A stretch of 14,939 bases of DNA from Bacteroidales bacterium (GCA_004557315.1 SFEH01000092.1:1-14939); one strand, 5' to 3'. Positions 1 through 7,470 are shown, counted from the stretch's first letter. Program-made: numbers and translations. Notes: generated by a model from the sequence alone, not told the origin.

Positions 1-402
1 AAGGCTTTCGTTTTCGATGGTATCGATCTTAACGGTACTATTGTTCAGGTAACTCGCGAAGTTGCACAGAAGGGTTACATCTTTGACATCGAAAAGCAGT
101 GTCTCAAGGGCAACTGTCAGGGTACAGAGATTTATCTCTCTTTCAACACCGAAGACACTAAGGACAAGACAAAGATCGGTCAGCTCATCGTTGAAATTCC
201 AATGGCTGCTAATGCTACTGAGGCTGCTGCTGCCTACAAGAACGTCACTATGCTCTTCAATGTCATCTACCACCAGACTGCTAATGCTAACGGTGTAGCT
301 ACTTATTCTGTAGATACTGACGGCACTACTCTCGACGTATGTGCTAAGGGCAATAGTGTTGTTCTCACATACAACACTCCTTCTTACAAGCCAAAGAAGT
401 AA
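1..402 (+). CDS. 3' end of an unrecognised protein (5' end outside window)
   Basis: The reading frame is open from base 1 (KAFVFDGIDLNGTIVQ...) to a TAA at 400-402, giving 133 residues of a longer protein. I do not recognise the family. The visible part alternates short polar turns with hydrophobic strands (IYLSFN, IGQLIVEIP, TMLFNVIYH, VVLTYN), which suggests a mostly beta structure. It has three cysteines and ends in a basic tail (SYKPKK). Codon use is strongly skewed to GCT, ACT, AAG and CTC, unlike the more mixed usage downstream, which fits high expression. No membrane segment is visible. An intrinsic terminator follows 18 bases after the stop. A secreted or surface beta-sandwich protein is a guess from composition only. 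An ATG at 202 lies in the same frame but is internal, because coding continues well upstream of it. Confidence 0.75.
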   Translation, partial: KAFVFDGIDLNGTIVQVTREVAQKGYIFDIEKQCLKGNCQGTEIYLSFNTEDTKDKTKIGQLIVEIPMAANATEAAAAYKNVTMLFNVIYHQTANANGVATYSVDTDGTTLDVCAKGNSVVLTYNTPSYKPKK

Positions 403-420
403 GTAACATTGACTATTAAC

Positions 421-460
421 ATAAAAGGAGATGAGGACTCTGTTCCTTGTCTCCTTTTAT
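421..460 (+). terminator. Rho-independent terminator of the first gene
   Basis: A perfect 11-bp stem pairs ATAAAAGGAGA (421-431) with TCTCCTTTTAT (450-460). An inner AGGA/TCCT pairing (434-437 with 444-447) shortens the loop. The right arm runs into a T-rich stretch (TTTTATTTTACTCTTT). It starts 18 bases after the stop of the preceding gene. Confidence 0.85.
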
Positions 461-790
461 TTTACTCTTTCTTCCGCTATGAAAATTCATAGATATAAAT
501 AAGCATTATAATTACCACGGCTAAATATTGTATTAATATGTCTAAACACGATACTTAGCATGTCTGAATACTATACTTTGCTTGCATAATCACTATACTA
601 ATTTGAATGAAATGCAAAGAGTGATAATCTACATTTTTTTTAAAAATAAAATAGACAATTTGGTCATTTCATTTATTACCATTTTCACATCCAATGTCAT
701 AGTTATCTCAATAATTTCATTACCTGGACATCAATATTCGTAATTTGCCCCTGTATTTTACAATATATTTTAAAATTATTTACTTTCATG
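461..790. other. AT-rich intergenic region without a gene
   Basis: About 330 bases lie between the first terminator and the GH20 promoter. The stretch is very AT-rich and has no coding frame resembling a protein. The only structure I see is an imperfect 22-base tandem duplication at 538-581. The rest is low-complexity A/T sequence, which fits an upstream regulatory spacer. Confidence 0.6.
538..581. repeat. Imperfect tandem repeat, two copies of 22 bases
   Basis: Bases 538-559 and 560-581 match at 18 of 22 positions. Both begin ATGTCT, continue with an A/T-rich core and end in TACTT(A/T)GC. The end of each copy loosely resembles a Bacteroidetes -7 box but is one base short in the spacer. A third copy is not convincing. 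Confidence 0.6.
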
Positions 791-821
791 TTGAAGTTTA
801 CAAATATTATTATTACCTTTG
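791..821 (+). promoter_or_regulatory. Bacteroidetes-type promoter for the GH20 gene
   Basis: A TTG at 791-793 is followed after exactly 20 bases by TACCTTTG (814-821), matching the -33 TTG and -7 TAnnTTTG elements used by the Bacteroidetes housekeeping sigma factor. The predicted start lies just downstream and leaves a leader of roughly 65 bases before the ATG at 892. A weak 6-bp hairpin (TTGAAG at 830-835 with CTTCAA at 848-853) lies in that leader. Confidence 0.75.
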
Positions 822-891
822 CACGAAACTTGAAGGAAAGCCTGTCTCTTCAACGTGAAAAACAAACAAATCTAACAAATAACTTATCATT

Positions 892-1338
892 ATGAAAACC
901 ATTTTCCATTCGGCAATGTTTATTGCGTCGGTCCTCTGGTTCAGTGCCTGCAGCGAGCCGACAACTGAAGCCAACTTCCACGTGATTCCTGCACCACAGA
1001 CTATGACAGAACAGCCTGATGGCGGCAGTTTCCTTTTGGGCAGCGATGTCAAGATCATCTACACAGAAGGTAATGAAGCCATGGAGCGCAATGCAAAATT
1101 CTTAGGCGATTACCTGCAGACCGTTTCCCACATCTGCACTGACCAATCAGGCGTTGAGGCAAAAGGCAATATCCTGCTTGCCATCGATCCTACTGTTTCC
1201 GACAAGCCTGAAGGCTATCGCCTCAAGGTCACATCCGATGGCGTAGTGATTACAGGTGCAAGCGAGGCGGGCGTTTTCTATGGCATCCAGACTCTTCGCA
1301 AGCTCGTTTCGACTATCGTGGTGCTCACTTCGATGTGA
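892..1338 (+). pseudogene. GH20 beta-N-acetylhexosaminidase lipoprotein, N-terminal fragment
   Basis: This is the first half of a broken gene continued at 1305-3158. It opens with a lipoprotein signal: a short basic start, a hydrophobic run and the lipobox FSAC with Cys20, followed by SEPTTE. The protein would therefore be lipid-anchored in the outer or periplasmic membrane. Residues of about 28-137 look like the small N-terminal domain of GH20 enzymes, with the family pattern VIPAPQ near its start and GVFYGIQTLRK at its end. After Lys137 (1300-1302) the frame becomes LVSTIVV... and stops at 1336-1338. The expected text RFDYRGAHFDV is present in another frame from 1305. Roughly 25-30 family residues that normally separate LRK from this motif are missing. 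As written, the fragment cannot be a catalytic enzyme. The start is well supported by the promoter and signal peptide. Confidence 0.85.
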
Positions 1339-3158
1339 GCCGTCACTTCTTCACCATCGATGAAGTAAAGACATTCATCGACATGATGGCTCTCCACAAT
1401 ATGAACCGTATGCACTGGCATCTGACCGACGATCAGGGCTGGCGTCTCGAAATCAAGAAATATCCAGGCTTGACCGAAATTGGCTCGAAGCGCAAAGAGA
1501 CAGTCATCGGACACAACAGCGGCAAGTATGACGGCATCCCTTATGGCGGATTCTATACCCAGGACGAAGTTCGCGACATCATCGACTACGCTGCTCAGCG
1601 CTACATCACCATCATCCCAGAAATCGACCTTCCTGGTCACATGCAGGCTGCATTGGCTGCCTATCCTCATCTTGGCTGCACAGGCGGTCCGTATGAGGTC
1701 TGGACAATATGGGGAGTTTCCGACGATGTGCTTTGTGCCGGCAATGACGATGTGCTTACCTTTATCGACGATGTTCTTGCCGAAGTAATCGAGCTCTTCC
1801 CTTCTGAATACATCCACATCGGAGGTGACGAGTGTCCTAAGACCCGCTGGAAGGAGTGCAAGAAGTGTCAGGCGCGTGCCAAGGCTCTTGGCATCAAGGG
1901 CGACAAGAAGCACACCACCGAAGAGTATCTCCAGAGCTTCATCATCAATCATGCTGAGAAGTTCCTCAACCAGCACGGACGTCAGATGATCGGTTGGGAC
2001 GAGACTCTCGAAGGCGGATTGGCTCCTAATGCCACTGTCATGTCATGGCGAGGCGAAGGAGGAGGCATCGAGGCTGCACGCCAGCACCACGATGTTATCA
2101 TGACACCAAACACCTATCTCTATTTCGACTATTACCAGACCAAGGACACTGAGAACGAACCAGATGCAATCGGAGGTTATCTCCCTGTTGAGCGTGTATA
2201 TAGCTATGAGCCAATGCCTTCAGCTCTCACTCCTGAAGAGCAGAAGTACATCAAGGGTGTTCAGGCCAACCACTGGACCGAGTACATGCCAACCTTCGCA
2301 CAGGTTCAGTATATGTCATTGCCTCGCTGGGCAGCTCTTGCCGAGGTGCAATGGAGTCAGCCAGAAAAGAAGAACTATGAGTGCTTCCTCAAGCGTCTGC
2401 CTCAGCTCATCAATCTCTATGATGCACTCGGATACAACTATGCTACACATGTCTTCGATGTAAGTGCCGAGTTTGAGGCCAATGCCGAAACAAGCATGCT
2501 CGATATCCGCATGAAGACCATCGACAATGCACCAATCCACTACACCCTCGATGGCAGTCAGCCTACCCAGGCTTCTCCAGTGGCAGGCGATGTGGTAAGC
2601 ATCAACCAGAACTGCACATTCAAGGCAGTTGCCATCCGTCCTAATGGCGAAAGCCGCGTGCTCTCTGAAGAGGTTGCTTTCAGCCGCTCGACATGCAAGC
2701 CAACCACAGCCAATCAGCCAGTCAACCGTCAGTATCAGTTCAAGGGTATCACTACCCTGACCGACGGATTGAAGGGCAACCGCAATTACAAGACTGGCCG
2801 TTGGATCGCATTCTACCGCAACGACATGGATGTAACCATCGACCTTAAGGAGCCAACCGAAATCTCTTCATTGGCTTTCACTACCAATGTTGAGAAGGGC
2901 GACTGGACATTCGACGTCAGAGGTGTCACAGTCGAAGTGTCAGACGATGGCAAGAACTTCACCAAAGTCTTCGAAGAAAGCTATCCTGCAATGAAGGAGA
3001 CCGACCGCAACGGACTCTACGACCACAAGATCACGCTTAAGCCAGTCACAACACGCTATGTCCATGTTGTCGGACTCTCTGAGCGTTCAATCCCAGAGTG
3101 GCACGGAGGCAAGGGCAATGCCGGCTTCCTATTCGTTGACGAAATCACAATCGAATAA
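1305..3158 (+). pseudogene. GH20 beta-N-acetylhexosaminidase, catalytic and C-terminal part
   Basis: This continues the gene begun at 892. GH20 enzymes remove terminal GlcNAc or GalNAc from glycans. The frame reads RFDYRGAHFDVSRHFF from 1305. The first formal start codon (GTG, 1335) is the valine inside this conserved motif, so it is not a true start. Counting from 1335, residues 1 to about 365 are the TIM-barrel: MHWHLTDDQGWR substrate strand, then HIGGDECPK with the catalytic pair Asp165-Glu166 (bases 1827-1832). Residues of about 380-445 (HYTLDGSQPTQ...) resemble the chitobiase/hexosaminidase C-terminal domain. Residues of about 460-607 (TDGLKGNRNYKTGRWIAF..., ending FVDEITIE) look like an F5/8 type C carbohydrate-binding domain. 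The catalytic residues and all later domains are intact. Only the junction near 1302-1305 is damaged, by a net loss that leaves a remainder of 1 when divided by 3. P. gingivalis NahA is a family relative. A shared terminator follows. Confidence 0.9.
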
Positions 3159-3203
3159 TCCCGCTGATATAGCCCCAAGAAAGGCAATACCACAATAAAA
3201 AAT

Positions 3204-3243
3204 TGGAAGGCTGTACCCAAACAATCACAGGTACAGCCTTCCA
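3204..3243. terminator. Bidirectional terminator between convergent genes
   Basis: A perfect 14-bp stem pairs 3204-3217 (TGGAAGGCTGTACC) with 3230-3243 (GGTACAGCCTTCCA) around a 12-base loop. On the plus strand it is followed by TTTGTTTT. On the minus strand it is followed by AATTTTTTATT. It lies 45 bases after the GH20 stop and 64 bases beyond the stop of the convergent lipoprotein gene, so it can end both transcripts. Confidence 0.85.
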
Positions 3244-3307
3244 TTTGTTTTGCAGTCGAAACTATTTCTTCACAAGAATATCACTGCATCATCAGAACAT
3301 CACTGCA

Positions 3308-4084
3308 TTACCAAGGATAGAAGAAATCCTTGACAGCAGCATTCTTCACCACAGTCTTCTCTTCCTCTGTCATGCCAGTCTCTAACTTGTAGTGCACGTT
3401 GCAGCTGATCGAGTCGAAGCCTGAAGAAGGGAAGAGATGAGCGAAGTTGGTGATGTCAAACGAATTGATGATCGTAGCATTGCCCACTGCCCTGTCACCC
3501 TTCTTGGTGTGCTTGTTCAGCAAGAGAGTGATGTCGATGTTGCGCTGGTTGGCAGGATCAGCCTCAATGATGGCATTGGCGGTCGGAATATGATAGCCGC
3601 CATTGACATTCGAATAGTAGGTCGAGTTATAGCTGATGGTGAGGAAACCGCGCGAGAACCAGATGTTGCTTTTCGTCAAATCGTTGAATCCGAAGATGCT
3701 GTCTTCCTCCAGTACGTTCTTCTCCCGAGCCTCTTCCTTGGTCAAGGCGTTGAACGTAGGGATGCCATTGCCGCCAATCAGCACAGCATTGCGAATAGTA
3801 GCAGTGTTGTTGCCATTGTCGGTCACCATTGTCTCGTCATACTGGAACTGAAGCACAGCTCGCTTCACATCTCCGAATCCCTTGTTGTTGGTGATGTCGT
3901 TGACGCTGGTCTGGGTTGGATAGACCACCGAACCTCCGTCCATATACAGAACCACTCCACCAGTAGTCTGATGGATTGTAAATGGCGACTGCATAGTGTC
4001 CATCGGCTCGTCATCGCCACCGATGCAAGCCGTGAACATGAGTGAACATACAGCTGTTGCTGCAAATAGAGTCTTTTTATTCAT
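3308..4084 (-). CDS. Lipoprotein, probably NigD-like family
   Basis: This is a 258-residue exported lipoprotein. Its signal runs MNKKTLF..., then a hydrophobic core and the lipobox FTAC with Cys20, followed by IGGDDEP, an acidic stretch that in Bacteroidetes can mark surface export. The mature part has no membrane segment and appears beta-rich. The stretch GGVVLYMDGGSVVYPTQTSV then NNKGFGDVKRAVLQFQY resembles the NigD-like family of Bacteroidetes lipoproteins, which have the same layout of a residue about to be displayed, YPT, then a GF...R/L..YF.Y strand. This is recognition by pattern only. It starts 28 bases after the glyA stop on the same strand with no visible promoter or terminator between, so it is probably cotranscribed with glyA. 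No SD-like site is obvious, only an A/T-rich leader, which is normal for Bacteroidetes. Function is unknown. No catalytic motif is seen. Confidence 0.75.
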   Translation of the reverse strand: MNKKTLFAATAVCSLMFTACIGGDDEPMDTMQSPFTIHQTTGGVVLYMDGGSVVYPTQTSVNDITNNKGFGDVKRAVLQFQYDETMVTDNGNNTATIRNAVLIGGNGIPTFNALTKEEAREKNVLEEDSIFGFNDLTKSNIWFSRGFLTISYNSTYYSNVNGGYHIPTANAIIEADPANQRNIDITLLLNKHTKKGDRAVGNATIINSFDITNFAHLFPSSGFDSISCNVHYKLETGMTEEEKTVVKNAAVKDFFYPW

Positions 4085-4112
4085 ATTTATATATTGTTAT
4101 ACTTCCAAAGCA

Positions 4113-5393
4113 TCAATATGCGAAGAGTGGATAGTCGGCCATGATAGTATTGACACGACTGCGCACACTTGCAATCACGCTTGGGTTCTCAGGGTCATTG
4201 AGCACCTCCTCGATAAACTCAGCAATCTTCACCATGAGGTCTTCCTTAGCGCCACGAGTGGTGATGGCTGGCGTACCGAGACGGATACCGCTGGTCTGGA
4301 ATGCGCTGCGAGTGTCGAATGGCACCATGTTCTTGTTGCATGTGATGTCAGCAGCCACAAGAGCCTTCTCTGCCACTTTTCCAGTGAGGTCTGGATACTT
4401 CGGACGAAGGTCAACCAGCATCGAGTGGTTGTCTGTTCCTCCGCTGATGATCTTGAATCCACGCTTCATAAGCTCGTCAGCAAGCACAGCTGCATTCTTC
4501 TTCACCTGTGTCTGATACTCCTTGTATTCTGGAGTCAGAGCCTCGCCGAAAGCCACAGCCTTGGCAGCAATGACATGCTCGAGCGGACCACCCTGAGTAC
4601 CAGGGAATACCGAACTGTCGAGACAAGCCGACATCATCTTGATCTCACCCTTAGGAGTCTTGATGCCCTTAGGATTAGGGAAGTCCTTACCCATCATGAT
4701 CACACCGCCACGAGGACCGCGCAGAGTCTTGTGAGTTGTCGATGTCACAATGTCGGCATACTTCACAGGGTTCTCGAGCAAACCGGCAGCAATGAGTCCT
4801 GCAGGATGAGCCATATCGATCATCAGGATAGCACCCACCTTATCAGCAATGGCGCGCATGCGTGCGTAGTCCCACTCACGGCTGTAAGCCGAACCACCGC
4901 CGATGATGAGCTTTGGCTTATGCTCCACAGCCAGTTGCTCCATCTCGTCATAATTGACGCGACCAGTGTGCTCGTCAAGATTGTAAGCCACAGGGTTATA
5001 GAGCAGACCCGAACTGTTGACAGCCGAACCGTGTGAGAGGTGACCGCCATGAGCGAGGTTCAGACCCATGAAGGTGTCGCCTGGCTCAAGCACAGCAGCC
5101 AGTACGGCCTGATTAGCCTGTGCGCCCGAATGAGGCTGTACGTTTGCCCAGCAAGCGCCATATATCTGCTTGAGACGCTCGATAGCGAGAGTCTCTACCT
5201 TATCTACGACTTCACAACCGCCATAGTAGCGCTTACCGCTGTAGCCCTCGGCATACTTGTTGGTGAGCACGCTGCCCATAGCTTCCATAACCTGATCGCT
5301 CACGAAGTTCTCCGAAGCGATAAGCTCAATACCTTTCATTTGTCGTTGACGTTCTTCGTCAATCAGACTGAAAACAAGATTGTCTCGTAACAT
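4113..5393 (-). CDS. glyA: Serine hydroxymethyltransferase
   Basis: This is a cytoplasmic PLP enzyme that converts serine plus tetrahydrofolate to glycine plus 5,10-methylene-THF, feeding one-carbon units to purine, thymidylate and methionine synthesis. The 426-residue protein matches the usual Bacteroidales length. Visible signatures are KGIELIASENF (21-30), NKYAEGYSGKRYYGG, NVQPHSGAQAN, LAHGGHLSHG, IDMAHPAGLIAAG and the PLP-lysine motif STTHKTLRGPRGG with Lys222. The C-terminus has the family pattern SGIRLGTPAITTRG and ends YPLFAY. I start at MLRDNLVF (5391-5393) because the family begins there. The frame stays open to an ATG at 5513, but that would add 40 unrelated residues coded by a short tandem repeat and would overlap erfK. 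It lies 106 bases downstream of erfK on the same strand. I could not find a clear promoter directly upstream. Confidence 0.97.
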   Translation of the reverse strand: MLRDNLVFSLIDEERQRQMKGIELIASENFVSDQVMEAMGSVLTNKYAEGYSGKRYYGGCEVVDKVETLAIERLKQIYGACWANVQPHSGAQANQAVLAAVLEPGDTFMGLNLAHGGHLSHGSAVNSSGLLYNPVAYNLDEHTGRVNYDEMEQLAVEHKPKLIIGGGSAYSREWDYARMRAIADKVGAILMIDMAHPAGLIAAGLLENPVKYADIVTSTTHKTLRGPRGGVIMMGKDFPNPKGIKTPKGEIKMMSACLDSSVFPGTQGGPLEHVIAAKAVAFGEALTPEYKEYQTQVKKNAAVLADELMKRGFKIISGGTDNHSMLVDLRPKYPDLTGKVAEKALVAADITCNKNMVPFDTRSAFQTSGIRLGTPAITTRGAKEDLMVKIAEFIEEVLNDPENPSVIASVRSRVNTIMADYPLFAY

Positions 5394-5450
5394 TTGCAAA
5401 AGAGTTTGATTGTAATAATATAGTTTTTGTAGTAGTCGAAATTTGTAAAC

Positions 5451-5501
5451 CTGCGGAGGTGGAAAGCCTGCGGAGGTGGAAAGTCCTGCGGAACAGGACT
5501 T
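5451..5501. repeat. 17-base tandem repeat plus hairpin between erfK and glyA
   Basis: Two nearly identical 17-base units lie at 5451-5467 and 5468-5484 (CTGCGGAGGTGGAAAG followed by C or T). A third unit begins CTGCGGA at 5486 and then diverges. The divergent copy forms a perfect 8-bp hairpin: AAGTCCTG (5481-5488) with CAGGACTT (5494-5501), loop CGGAA. The hairpin overlaps the erfK stop codon (5500-5502). No T-run follows on the minus strand, so it is not a standard intrinsic terminator. It may be an extragenic palindromic element or part of the glyA leader. Confidence 0.7.
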
Positions 5502-6030
5502 AACGAACGGCATCGGGGGTGATGATGACCGTAGTCCCCACCTTTACCAGAGAATGAAGCTGCTCAAGGTCCTCGTTTCTAAGCCGGATGCAGCCTTCGG
5601 TGGCTCTTGTGCCAATCGATTCAGGCGCGTGAGTGCCATGGATGCCAATGCCCTTGTGGCGTCCTGTGTAAAGTCGCATGAACCAAGGACCGTAGGCATG
5701 GCGAATGAACCCCTTGCCATCGTTGAAGTCGTGACCCCACTGCGAGGCATCCTGAATCTGACTAATGTGGAACATCCCCTCAGGCGTCTTGAAGTCGCCA
5801 CTTTTCTGCTTCTGTCCGATGTTCTTTCCGCAAGCCACTGGAAATTCAGCCAGCACCTTGCCATCTGGCGAGAACAGCGTGAGCATGAGCTCTTGCTTGT
5901 CGATATAGATCATCCCTTCCGTCATGTCAGGATGATACTTGGCCACTATGCTGTCATAATCGACCTTTGCCGACGCAGCCAAGCTCACAGCCAGCAGAAA
6001 AAAAGAAAGTAATATACGTTTGATTCCCAT
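5500..6030 (-). CDS. L,D-transpeptidase (YkuD/ErfK family), exported
   Basis: This 176-residue protein has an N-terminal signal peptide (MGIKRILL, a hydrophobic core to SLAASA, cleavage near residue 21), so it acts in the periplasm. The YkuD domain spans roughly residues 38-172: IYIDKQELMLTLF strand, FPVACGKN, KTPEGMFHIS and the catalytic region IGIHGT...ATEGCIRLRNEDLEQL with His131 and the nucleophile Cys147. Known members make meso-DAP crosslinks in peptidoglycan or attach lipoproteins to it. Which role applies here cannot be told. The glutamate before Gly-Cys replaces the more common histidine or arginine of the SxGC motif, a variant also seen in the family. I start at 6030, not at the in-frame ATG at 6111, because the signal peptide begins there and a TATCTTTG -7 box lies within the longer version. 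It diverges from the helicase gene and precedes glyA. Confidence 0.92.
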   Translation of the reverse strand: MGIKRILLSFFLLAVSLAASAKVDYDSIVAKYHPDMTEGMIYIDKQELMLTLFSPDGKVLAEFPVACGKNIGQKQKSGDFKTPEGMFHISQIQDASQWGHDFNDGKGFIRHAYGPWFMRLYTGRHKGIGIHGTHAPESIGTRATEGCIRLRNEDLEQLHSLVKVGTTVIITPDAVR

Positions 6031-6048
6031 AACAGCAATTTCTTCTTG

Positions 6049-6056
6049 CAAAGATA
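6049..6056 (-). promoter_or_regulatory. -7 box of the L,D-transpeptidase promoter
   Basis: On the minus strand this reads TATCTTTG, an exact match to TAnnTTTG, 18 bases ahead of the ATG at 6030. The expected -33 site about 20 bases upstream is weak (ATGG), so the call rests on the -7 box and its position in the divergent intergenic region. Confidence 0.5.
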
Positions 6057-6126
6057 ACAAAAATTGTGGAATACCACCATACTTTCTGTCATTATTTTGT
6101 TTTTTTGTCAAAAAAAACGAATTTTG

Positions 6127-6158
6127 TTTGATGATTATTAAAACTTTTCATATTTTTG
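6127..6158 (+). promoter_or_regulatory. Bacteroidetes promoter of the helicase gene, almost no leader
   Basis: TTTG (6127-6130), exactly 20 bases, then TATTTTTG (6151-6158): both elements match the Bacteroidetes consensus. The helicase ATG begins at 6163, only 4 bases after the -7 box. Transcription would therefore start at or within a few bases of the start codon, giving a leaderless or near-leaderless mRNA. Confidence 0.75.
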
Positions 6159-6162
6159 CACT

Positions 6163-6519
6163 ATGAATATAGCACAAATCAAACAAGCAGCGATTGAGGC
6201 AATGGGCTTCGATCGCCTGAATGCTATGCAGGAAGTGATGCTCGAGGACAAGACTTTCGGGCAGAATACACTGTTGCTCTCCCCTACCGGTTCGGGCAAG
6301 ACCATAGCATTCCTTCTCCCTCTCATCAAGCATCTCTCCGACCAGAAGTCAGCTCTCGTCATCGTCCCTTCACGCGAACTTGCCATCCAGATCCACGAGG
6401 TCTTCCGCAAGCTCAAGTCGGGTTTCCGTTCGGTAAAGACCATATCGAGCGTGGCAATGTCCCGACCAGCAGAATCAGCATCGTCGTGCTCGATGAATAC
6501 GACAAGAGTCTCGAATTAG
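6163..6519 (+). pseudogene. DEAD-box RNA helicase, N-terminal fragment
   Basis: This is the first part of a broken ATP-dependent RNA helicase gene continued at 6438-7418. Residues 1-91 are normal for the family: the Q motif region GFDRLNAMQ (15-23), Walker A SPTGSGKT (40-47, Lys46) and motif Ia PSRELA (69-74), then FRKLKSGFRSV. After Val91 (6433-6435) the frame turns into unrelated sequence (KTISSVAMSRP...) and stops at 6517-6519. The family continuation, with the GG and TPGR (Ib) motifs, is missing. DHIERGN and then VVLDEYDKS are found in another frame from 6438. So about 30 residues have been lost, with a net loss that leaves a remainder of 1 when divided by 3. The start is fixed by the promoter and by the Q-motif spacing. 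Alone this fragment lacks motifs II-VI and should be inactive. Confidence 0.85.
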
Positions 6520-7418
6520 GTTTCGAAGATGAATTGAAGTTCATCGTCACCTCGCTCTCTCATGTCTCGCAGCTCATCCTCACCAGTGCCACTCATGCCA
6601 TGCCTATTGCGCCTTGGCTCAACTTCAGGAACTACCGTCAGATCGACTTCCTGAAGAAGGACAATATTAGCGAAGACAGCAAATACGAGGTTATCGACAA
6701 TCTCGAGATCTATCAGGTCAAGTCGCCCGTCAAGGACAAGCTCGACACCCTTCGCGACCTCTTGTGCAGCCTCGACGACGATGCTCAGGTCATTGTCTTC
6801 AGCAACTACCGCGAAAGTTCCGAGCGCATCGCCCATTACCTCTCCGACCATGGCATCGAGAGCTCGCTCTATCACGGCGGCCTTGAACAGGACATGCGCG
6901 AGAAAGCCCTTGCCCGCTTCCGCGGCAATGCCATCCGCGTCCTCGTTTCGACCGACCTTGCCTCACGCGGACTCGATATCCCCGACGTGTCGCACATCAT
7001 CCATTACCACCTCCCTGCCGACGAGGAGGCATTCGTCCACCGCAATGGCCGCACAGCACGCGCCGGTGCATCTGGCACTGCCTATCTCATCATCGGTCCC
7101 GAGGAGTTCGTGCCTGCCTACCTCGCCAAGGAGCCAAAGTTCTTCCGCATCCGACCCAACGGCACCTTCAAGCCTTCTTCCTTCGTGTCAATCTACATCG
7201 GCCGCGGCAAGAAAGACAAGATCTCGAAAGGCGATGTGCTCGGCTTCCTGACCAAGAACGGAGGCATCGACGGCAGCCAGATTGGCCGCATCGACATCTA
7301 CGAACGCTGTGCCTACTGTGCCGTGCGACGTGAGGTAGCAAAGAACGTAGTCGAAAAAGTAAAAGGGCTGAAGATCAAAGGCGAGAAAACTCATTATCTC
7401 ATTGTCTCTGGCAGTTAA
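6438..7418 (+). pseudogene. DEAD-box RNA helicase, C-terminal part with DbpA-type RNA-binding domain
   Basis: This continues the helicase begun at 6163. In frame from 6438 it reads DHIERGNVPTSRISIVVLDEYDKSLELGF. The first formal start (GTG, 6486) is the second valine of motif II, so it is not a real start. Motif II is DEYD rather than DEAD, as in several Bacteroidetes relatives. Next come SAT (motif III), VIVFSNYRESSERI (IV), VLVSTDLASRGLDIPD (V) and HRNGRTARAG (VI), completing RecA domain 2. The last 75 or so residues (FVSIYIGRGKKDKISKGDVLGFL...IYERCAYCAV...) look like the DbpA RNA-binding domain, which in E. coli DbpA recognises 23S rRNA hairpin 92 during 50S assembly. A role in ribosome assembly is therefore likely for the intact protein, but it is inferred. 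The gene ends 52 bases before mfd on the same strand. Confidence 0.88.
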
Positions 7419-7470
7419 GTTATTTTAAGGCTTATAAAGAGAGGTAACGCTCTCAGTCTAAACAGTAAAT

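Noticed and set aside
1335..1337. GTG at 1335 as a true start of a separate hexosaminidase
   Set aside because: It is the valine inside the conserved FDVSRHFF motif, and family sequence continues upstream in the same frame to 1305.
3996..5036. Long plus-strand open frame opposite glyA
   Set aside because: The composition is His/Ser/Leu-rich with no recognisable domain. glyA on the other strand is certain, so this is a shadow of its codon bias.
5394..5450. Promoter directly upstream of glyA
   Set aside because: A TTTTGC sits right before the ATG, but there is no TA two bases before the TTTG and no -33 element at the right distance.
5394..5513. Longer glyA reading frame starting at 5513
   Set aside because: The extra 40 residues are coded by the tandem repeat and leader, do not resemble SHMT, and would overlap erfK. 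The family N-terminus is MLRDNLVF at 5393.
6031..6111. Longer L,D-transpeptidase start at 6111
   Set aside because: It would put 27 polar residues ahead of a clear signal peptide and contains the TATCTTTG promoter box.
6486..6488. GTG at 6486 as a true start of a separate helicase
   Set aside because: It is a valine within motif II (VVLDEYD), with in-frame family sequence upstream to 6438.
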